Assembly: GCA_944363805.1 (NCBI GenBank)
Contig: CALVVH010000025.1
Span: forward strand, 1-18,134
Direction: 5' to 3'
From: an uncultured Bacilli bacterium
Lineage (GTDB): Bacteria; Bacillota_I; Bacilli_A; RF39; UBA660
Length of the DNA: 18,134 bases
The notes below the pieces were generated by a model. The model was given only the letters and a program-made list of their open reading frames with translations. It did not search any database and was not told the DNA's origin. Below are positions 13,637-18,134 of the stretch, in pieces. A program made the translations under genes and the position numbers. Position 1 is the stretch's first letter. Each line of letters opens with the position of its first letter.

Positions 13637-14266
13637 TTATACATTATTATAACTAAGCTTTATTAAATTATATATTTTTATTTCATCTTCAGTAATTTCT
13701 CCATTTAACCTATGTTGCATTTCTTTAATCATTTCAGCCACATTTCTCTTACTTTTTTTAAACCATTCATTATATAAAAAAACTATTTTTTCCCATTTTT
13801 TATTTTGATAAAGTGTATTTATCTCCAGATTAATTAAATCCTTTACTATTTTTTCACTTCGTAGTTTATCCTGGCATTCCAACTTATTGACAATTTTATA
13901 TTCCAACTTTTCCATCGGAATCGTATAAAGTTTTTCTAAAATATTACATTCATCATTAACTTGTAAATAACTTCTAGAAATACTCACGCCATTGTCATTA
14001 AATTCCAAAACAATAGCTCCATTTTTACTAGCAAACAGCGCCGAATATTCCAAAAAACCCTTCTTTATCTTTGTCTTATTATGAATACTTTCTAAAAAAC
14101 TTTTAGAAACTTGAATGTTATTACCAATTATATCCTTAATAACTTTGATAGAAACTTGTAAAACCGGAATCTTTTTAATTGCTTCTAGACAATCGCTTTC
14201 TTCCCATTCATAAAACATCCAATTATCATCTTGAAAATTTACTACTATGTCGTAATAAAAACTCAT
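13637..14266 (-). CDS. DUF3603-like protein
   Basis: 209 residues, soluble. The N-terminus M-S-F-Y-Y-D-I-V-V-N-F-Q-D and F-Y-E-W-E-E-S-D-C-L-E, then I-K-K-I-P-V-L-Q-V-S, followed by A-I-V-L-E-F-N-D-N-G-V-S-I-S-R-S-Y-L and N-I-L-E near the middle, fit a family I remember as DUF3603 in Bacillota. The C-terminal half is helical with N-E-W-F. The biochemical role is unknown. GAGAGG lies about 10 nt before the ATG. The first 41 bp overlap the end of the small membrane protein gene upstream, so the two are probably co-translated. The family name is from memory and only moderately sure; the gene itself is certain. Confidence 0.8.
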   Translation of the reverse strand: MSFYYDIVVNFQDDNWMFYEWEESDCLEAIKKIPVLQVSIKVIKDIIGNNIQVSKSFLESIHNKTKIKKGFLEYSALFASKNGAIVLEFNDNGVSISRSYLQVNDECNILEKLYTIPMEKLEYKIVNKLECQDKLRSEKIVKDLINLEINTLYQNKKWEKIVFLYNEWFKKSKRNVAEMIKEMQHRLNGEITEDEIKIYNLIKLSYNNV

Positions 14267-14462
14267 CTTTTATTATCCTCTCCAATCCTTTATAAATAAA
14301 AAATATTCCCAACAAGCCCAACCAAATAATACCGCTTCTAATAATAAAATAGACAAATTCTAAAAATGTATACCCTATAACTAACAAATTTAAATAAATA
14401 ACAATAAAAAAGAACATCAAACTACAACAAATTATTCCTAACACTAAATAAAATATTCTCAT
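14226..14462 (-). CDS. Small membrane protein, two or three helices
   Basis: 78 residues, strongly hydrophobic: segments at about 3-24 (Y-L-V-L-G-I-I-C-C-S-L-M-F-F-F-I), 26-42 and 44-58 (W-L-G-L-L-G-I-F-F-I-Y). The C-terminus is basic and charged (E-R-I-I-K-D-E-F-L-L-R-H). It overlaps the DUF3603-like gene by 41 bp on the same strand, in a different frame. No ribosome binding site is visible; the ATG follows TATATT by 5 nt, so the message could be leaderless. I do not recognise a family. Confidence 0.65.
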   Translation of the reverse strand: MRIFYLVLGIICCSLMFFFIVIYLNLLVIGYTFLEFVYFIIRSGIIWLGLLGIFFIYKGLERIIKDEFLLRHSSKFSR

Positions 14463-14499
14463 ACTAAAATATATATGTTAAAATAATTAAGGTGATGTT

Positions 14500-15114
14500 A
14501 TGCAAATTGTTTTAAAGAGTATCATAGTGTTGATAAGTACTATTTTATTAACAGGATGTTCAACCGATACCGAAGAAATAACTGATAACCCAATAGTAAC
14601 CATGGAAATTGCTGATTATGGAACTATCACTATTGAGCTTTTGCCGGAATATGCCCCGAATACTGTAGCAAATTTTGTAAATTTAATTGAAGAAGGTTTT
14701 TATGACGGTCTTACATTCCATCGTTCTGTTCCAGGCTTTGTCCTACAAGGTGGTGATCCTAGTGGTGATGGTACTTGTGGTCCAGGCTATACCATCGATG
14801 GTGAATTTAAACAAAATGGCTACACTAAAAATACTTTAAGTCATACCCGTGGAGTAATTTCAATGGCTCGAAGTCAAGCATATGATTCCGCTGGTAGTCA
14901 ATTTTTCATCGTCTTAGATGACTCTGCTACTTATTCTTTAGATGGTTTATATGCAGGTTTCGGTATTGTTACTGATGGTATGGACATAATTGATAAAATA
15001 GTTGAAAACGAAGAAATTGCTAGCGACATAACTGGAGCACTAGCAGAAAATGTCGTAATAACTAAAGTAACCGTTGACACCTTCGGCTATGAATATGAAG
15101 TAGAAAAAAACTAA
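14500..15114 (+). CDS. Lipoprotein cyclophilin (peptidyl-prolyl isomerase)
   Basis: 204 residues with the ribosome binding site AAGGTGAT. The signal peptide ends in lipobox L-L-T-G-C, with C20 lipidated, so the enzyme would be outside the membrane. Residues 31-195 form a cyclophilin domain: F-H-R at 73-75 (R75 is the expected catalytic arginine), V-L-Q-G-G-D-P-S-G-D-G at 81-91, S-M-A-R near 121, and A-G-S-Q-F-F-I at 131-137. It speeds proline isomerisation and probably assists folding of exported proteins. Several Bacillota encode such extracellular cyclophilins next to or in place of PrsA. The gene has its own terminator, located inside the convergent gene. Confidence 0.94.
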   Translation: MQIVLKSIIVLISTILLTGCSTDTEEITDNPIVTMEIADYGTITIELLPEYAPNTVANFVNLIEEGFYDGLTFHRSVPGFVLQGGDPSGDGTCGPGYTIDGEFKQNGYTKNTLSHTRGVISMARSQAYDSAGSQFFIVLDDSATYSLDGLYAGFGIVTDGMDIIDKIVENEEIASDITGALAENVVITKVTVDTFGYEYEVEKN

Positions 15115-15932
15115 GTTGCTGATTTATCAAATTTGATATCAGCAATTTTTTTATTTTCTAAACTATCAGCTACTTCAAGTACCAAGAGCGCCGCTTTACT
15201 AAGAGCGGCACTATACAATTTATTAAATTCTGACAAATAGTTGTTGTATATTTCCTCTCTATCCTTTTTGGGATAACAAAAAGCCAAAAAAGTAAATTTT
15301 TGAGCATACCTTGGAGTTACAAAATCAATTATCTTATACCCAATTCTCTTAAACCCCAACTTATCTTTCCGATAAATTTTAATAAAGCCTGGAATATTGT
15401 GTAAGCCATCCCGCATTAAACTTCCCACGTCATAATTACCATAGACATTAGCAAAAATTCTATTTATTGCTATTTCAATACTTTTGTCCATCTCCACCTT
15501 TGGCACCTTAAACTGATAAGGATCTAATACCATTACATCAATTATACTTTCTAGCATTTCATGTTTCCCATTATTCTTCCATGTATCTTTATCTTTTTTA
15601 TTAAAATAACAATTACAATTATTATTTATCCACGGATGGATATAAGAATCAAGAATATGATGAGCAATGTAACCATAAAGTAATATTTTCAAATTTTCAT
15701 CATTATTCTTTAATATTTCTTTTTGCCACTCTAAAACTAGATTTTTAAAACGACTTTCAGCAATAATTTTTGCCACTTCTTTTCTTTTAGAATAATTAAA
15801 AAAATCCTTAAGTCTAACAAAAAACAACAAATCATGTCCTTGACCTGCCATCAAAAATAGGTTCATATTTCCTTTAAAATTTATCTTTTTACTCAAATCA
15901 TTCATAAATTTAAAATGCGTCATTGTCCCAGC
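15111..15932 (-). CDS. Zinc-dependent phospholipase C-like protein
   Basis: 273 residues from the ATG at 15932 (GTGAGGTG upstream); the longer frame is rejected. It begins M-A-G-T-M-T-H without a signal peptide. The metal-ligand pattern of the zinc-dependent phospholipase C family is present: H7, G-Q-G-H34-D35, A-H92-H93-I-L-D96-S-Y-I-H100-P-W and H125-E-M-L-E129 followed by D133. Such proteins in Bacillota are often annotated as phospholipase C-like hydrolases, but in the absence of a secretion signal the substrate is doubtful. Its last codons overlap the cyclophilin stop by 4 bp, and a terminator for that gene is embedded in its end. Confidence 0.85.
   Translation of the reverse strand, partial: AGTMTHFKFMNDLSKKINFKGNMNLFLMAGQGHDLLFFVRLKDFFNYSKRKEVAKIIAESRFKNLVLEWQKEILKNNDENLKILLYGYIAHHILDSYIHPWINNNCNCYFNKKDKDTWKNNGKHEMLESIIDVMVLDPYQFKVPKVEMDKSIEIAINRIFANVYGNYDVGSLMRDGLHNIPGFIKIYRKDKLGFKRIGYKIIDFVTPRYAQKFTFLAFCYPKKDREEIYNNYLSEFNKLYSAALSKAALLVLEVADSLENKKIADIKFDKSAT
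15116..15152 (+). terminator. Cyclophilin terminator embedded in the convergent gene
   Basis: TTGCTGAT (15116-15123) pairs with ATCAGCAA (15138-15145), followed by seven T. The loop contains its own palindrome (ATCAAATTTGAT). The whole element lies in the last codons of the minus-strand phospholipase-like gene. Confidence 0.8.
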
Positions 15933-16004
15933 CATAAAACACCTCACGTATAAATTATAGTGCAAAAATTTAAAATTTACTATATAATTATAATGGTGAG
16001 AAAA

Positions 16005-16814
16005 ATGAATTTAATAACATATATTATCTTAGGTATCATCCAAGGTATAACAGAACCAATACCTGTATCAAGTAGTGGTCATATTTTTTTATTTAAAAAT
16101 ATTTTCAATACTACTATATTTGACAGTCTAAATTTTGAAATAGTTTCTAACTTTGGTTCATTCATAGCTATATTTATTATATTTTGGAAAGATATCAAAG
16201 AATTAGTAACAGCTTTCTTTAGTTATATTTTTAAAAAGAAAACCCGTCCCAACAATCTTAAAAAGTTCAAGTATTGCCTATATGTAATTTTGAGTACTAT
16301 ACCTGTAGGTATTACAGGCTTCATATTCAAAGACAAATTAGAAAGTTGGTATTCTATAAACGGTCTGGCCATTGCTTTTTTAATAACTGCTCTAGCCTTA
16401 TTTATTGTCCGTAATATGAAAGGCTCTAAAAGCGATTATGACATAACTATAAAAGATGCTATTATCATTGGCCTTTTTCAAGCAGTTACAATTATCCCAG
16501 GCATCAGCAGAAGTGGTACTGTTTTAGTTGCTTGCCTTCTATGTGGTTTAAAAAGAGATACAGCCTTAAAATATACATTTATTCTCTATTTTCCTGTAAG
16601 TGTTGCCACTATGCTTCTAGGTGTAAGTGACCTAATTACAACTAATGAAGTAGAAAGCATGTTAATTCCATATCTTGCAGGTATGCTTGCTGCTGGTATC
16701 GTAACTTTCTTCTCTTACAAATGGCTTAGCAATTGGGTTAAAAACGGTAAACTTTGGAAGTTTTCCATATACTGTGTCTTACTAGCAATATTTATATTTA
16801 TATATTTTAGATAA
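16005..16814 (+). CDS. uppP: Undecaprenyl-diphosphate phosphatase (UppP/BacA family)
   Basis: 269 residues from the ATG at 16005, with TGGTGAG 4 nt upstream; an extension to 15960 has no such site. It is polytopic with about eight hydrophobic segments. The two catalytic repeats are present: G-I-I-Q-G-I-T-E-P-I-P-V-S-S-S-G-H at 10-26 and G-L-F-Q-A-V-T-I-I-P-G-I-S-R-S-G at 156-171, with E17, the serines, H26 and R169 as the expected active residues. It recycles the lipid carrier for cell wall synthesis and can give bacitracin tolerance. The beta-lactamase-like gene follows after 23 bp on the same strand and is probably co-transcribed, which points to an envelope role for both. Confidence 0.95.
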   Translation: MNLITYIILGIIQGITEPIPVSSSGHIFLFKNIFNTTIFDSLNFEIVSNFGSFIAIFIIFWKDIKELVTAFFSYIFKKKTRPNNLKKFKYCLYVILSTIPVGITGFIFKDKLESWYSINGLAIAFLITALALFIVRNMKGSKSDYDITIKDAIIIGLFQAVTIIPGISRSGTVLVACLLCGLKRDTALKYTFILYFPVSVATMLLGVSDLITTNEVESMLIPYLAGMLAAGIVTFFSYKWLSNWVKNGKLWKFSIYCVLLAIFIFIYFR

Positions 16815-16837
16815 GCAAAGAAAAAGTGGTGCGTTGT

Positions 16838-17830
16838 ATGAGCAAAAGAAAAAAAAGTAGAAAAAGAAAAAGTATTTTCATCTTAATATTTATAGTATTT
16901 ATTATTGCCCTAATTGGGATAATTGCCACCAAATTTGAAGAAAGAGCTGCAGCCATAAGAGCTCTTGAACAAAGATACGAAGAACTTAGAATAGAAGCCG
17001 AAAAAATGCAAAAATACACCGACTGTTTAAATACCCCCTATAAAGATGCCAGCATAGATGATTTATTTAACCAACTTATTCAAGAACTAAATAGTAACTC
17101 TGTATCTATCTACTTTGAAGATATTGATAATGACTATTTCTTAACATCCAATGAAAACAAAAACCAATATGCCGCCAGTATAATCAAGTTATATGCGGCA
17201 GCCTACTTACTAGATAATGCTCGAAATGGCAATATCAACCTAGATGACACAATAACTTACACTAGCAATTATGCTTCTATCGCTGGCTTAAAATTAAGTA
17301 CTAGAACTGTTGGGGAAGAAATAACTCTAAGAGATCTAATCGACTATAGTATATCAGTTAGTGATAATGGCGCATATCGTATGCTTAGTGATTATATTGG
17401 TGTAAATGAACTAAAAGAATATGCCCAAAATACTTTAGATGTAAGCTTAACAATAACTCAAAGTGATAGATTTGGTTACATGAGCGTAACTGATACAAAT
17501 AAACTTTTAAATCATGTCTATAACTTCATCCAAATTGATGATGAGTACACCGACTTAATAGTTAATGCTATGAATAATACTTATTACAATGGCTTAAACT
17601 TTGATGATAAAATATTTTTACACAAGTATGGCTACTATGGCAGTTACTTTAATAACATTGGAATTTATAACTCAGGTAGTCCATATCTAATTTCCATATT
17701 TACTCTCTATGGCGATCCTGACCAAGGTGCTTTAACAAGAGTAAATGACATAAGCCAAAAAATATATGACATATATAATGCCAATATAGAAGCCAAAGAA
17801 AACTATTGCTACAATTTAGCTTATAATTAA
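16838..17830 (+). CDS. Membrane-anchored serine hydrolase of beta-lactamase/PBP fold
   Basis: 330 residues from the ATG at 16838 (AAAGTGGTG upstream); a GTG at 16826 is in frame. The N-terminus is very basic (S-K-R-K-K-S-R-K-R-K) and is followed by one membrane helix (about 12-31) and a charged coiled coil (about 32-62), so the catalytic domain would lie outside the cell. The domain has S114-I-I-K117, S175-D-N177 as in class A beta-lactamases, and K263-Y-G265 where K-T-G is usual. A clear class A E166-type glutamate is not evident. It may be an active hydrolase or a cell-wall-binding protein; drug resistance is not implied. Its neighbour UppP and anchor suggest an envelope function. It ends in a terminator. 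Confidence 0.82.
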   Translation: MSKRKKSRKRKSIFILIFIVFIIALIGIIATKFEERAAAIRALEQRYEELRIEAEKMQKYTDCLNTPYKDASIDDLFNQLIQELNSNSVSIYFEDIDNDYFLTSNENKNQYAASIIKLYAAAYLLDNARNGNINLDDTITYTSNYASIAGLKLSTRTVGEEITLRDLIDYSISVSDNGAYRMLSDYIGVNELKEYAQNTLDVSLTITQSDRFGYMSVTDTNKLLNHVYNFIQIDDEYTDLIVNAMNNTYYNGLNFDDKIFLHKYGYYGSYFNNIGIYNSGSPYLISIFTLYGDPDQGALTRVNDISQKIYDIYNANIEAKENYCYNLAYN

Positions 17831-17832
17831 AG

Positions 17833-17856
17833 GATACTCTAAAAAGTATCTTTTTT
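17833..17856 (+). terminator. Terminator of the uppP/serine-hydrolase unit
   Basis: GATACT, loop CTAAAA (the last A pairing optionally), AGTATC, then six T, 3 bp after the stop codon. Confidence 0.8.
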
Positions 17857-17859
17857 ATA

Positions 17860-17990
17860 GAACAAAAGTCAAACAAGTTTGACTATCCTTGCATCACTAC
17901 AAGGCATTTCTACTTCATAGGACTCTTTGAGTCCTCCATAGACCAACTTCGGATGGTCGCCACCCTACTATTTTTGTTCACCTATTTAGA
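17860..17990 (-). ncRNA. Candidate omega RNA of the TnpB element
   Basis: Directly after the tnpB stop the minus strand holds a series of stems: GACCA/TGGTC (17941-17958), GGACTC-TTT-GAGTCC (17920-17934), CCTTG/CAAGG (17887-17904) and AGTCAAAC-AA-GTTTGACT (17867-17884). GAACAAAA (17860-17867) is complementary to TTTTGTTC (17972-17979) and can close the block. In TnpB systems the guide RNA scaffold overlaps the end of tnpB and the right end of the element, and the guide is the flanking host DNA. The RNA probably starts inside tnpB. It is inferred from structure and position; no sequence family was recognised. Confidence 0.7.
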
Positions 17991-18134
17991 TTATAATCTA
18001 TTTACATACATTTTTAAACCTTCAAACATTATATTTACACTTGCATTAACATCACGATCATGTAATGAGCCACACTTAGAACATTCCCAACTTCTTATAG
18101 CTAAATCCTTTACTTCCTTATTTTGATATCCACA
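17991..18134 (-). CDS. tnpB: TnpB RNA-guided nuclease, C-terminal part (5' end outside window)
   Basis: 47 codons and a TAA stop (17993-17991) are visible. They encode the end of the zinc ribbon and the last RuvC motif: a leading [16 protein letters not shown] (second C-x2-C pair), then [11 protein letters not shown], with the RuvC-III aspartate in D-R-D. This is the hallmark of the TnpB C-terminus; the remaining about 300 to 350 residues lie beyond the right edge. TnpB is an RNA-guided DNA nuclease that helps the element persist. The motif residues are intact, so this end gives no sign of decay. Confidence 0.95.
   Translation of the reverse strand, partial: CGYQNKEVKDLAIRSWECSKCGSLHDRDVNASVNIMFEGLKMYVNRL

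Larger units (their letters stand above)
17860..18134 (-). mobile_element. Right end of an IS200/IS605-type element (TnpB plus omega RNA)
   Basis: The element enters from the right edge with the 3' part of tnpB. Its right end is next to the terminator of the serine-hydrolase gene. The last hairpin AGTCAAAC-AA-GTTTGACT (17867-17884) is the subterminal stem expected for single-strand transposition. The exact boundary is not visible; near 17860 is the best guess, and the left end and any tnpA are outside the window. Confidence 0.8.

Noticed and set aside
13316..13656. Plus-strand frames opposite the lipoprotein gene
   Set aside because: The lipoprotein has a signal peptide, lipobox and ribosome binding site; the opposite frames have none.
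16807..17019. Minus-strand frame of 70 codons
   Set aside because: It is antisense to the Lys/Arg-rich N-terminus and coiled coil of the serine hydrolase, which generates hydrophobic antisense sequence.
17860..17990. A CRISPR array or a tRNA-like element at the right end
   Set aside because: There are no regularly spaced repeats and no tRNA arms; the inverted repeats fit a TnpB right end better.

Overview
The window is AT-rich DNA from a low-GC Gram-positive bacterium (Bacillota, probably class Bacilli). The evidence is consensus housekeeping promoters, purine-rich ribosome binding sites, lipoproteins with Bacillota-type lipoboxes, and two sets of endospore genes: a yunB/yutD/yutH-like/nifU neighbourhood, and dacF-spmA-spmB. 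UGA is used as a stop and UGG for Trp, so the code is the standard bacterial one. I would guess an uncultured gut spore-former, but the species cannot be named from sequence alone.

Layout. Positions 1-600 hold the 3' end of an S1-domain RNA-binding protein gene and a small XRE regulator. Positions 700-1140 hold a minus-strand tRNA operon (Ser-fMet-Asp-Phe) with a perfect consensus promoter and a strong terminator. Positions 1296-2066 hold a plus-strand tRNA-Leu(UAA) gene interrupted by a 682-nt group I intron of the cyanobacterial/plastid tRNA-Leu type, which carries an HNH endonuclease ORF in its P6 loop. This is the most unusual locus here. Positions 2098-2768 hold a second S1-domain protein, a paralogue of the first, divergent from a small NifU-type Fe-S scaffold protein.

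Positions 2758-7495 are mostly a minus-strand unit: a tail-anchored charged protein, YunB, another tail-anchored protein, YutD, a protein with a very long acidic Pro/Val-rich tail, and a degenerate kinase-like protein of the CotS/YutH type. A single-cluster ferredoxin (7600-7806) is divergent from this unit. Positions 7833-11337 are a minus-strand cluster: D-Ala-D-Ala carboxypeptidase (DacF type), SpmA, SpmB, an RluB-type pseudouridine synthase and an unknown protein. Positions 11398-13006 are two overlapping, mutually related genes of unknown function. After that come a lipoprotein, a DUF3603-like protein, a small membrane protein, a lipoprotein cyclophilin, a Zn-dependent phospholipase C-like protein, UppP and a membrane-anchored beta-lactamase-fold serine hydrolase. 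The window ends in the 3' end of a TnpB gene and its structured right end, which looks like an omega RNA.

Themes. The central part is about spore formation and the cell envelope (DacF, SpmA/B, YunB, UppP, beta-lactamase-like protein, cyclophilin). The two flanks carry mobile RNA-linked elements: a self-splicing intron with a homing-type nuclease on the left, and a TnpB/omega-RNA element on the right. Several unknown proteins sit inside the otherwise conserved sporulation neighbourhood.
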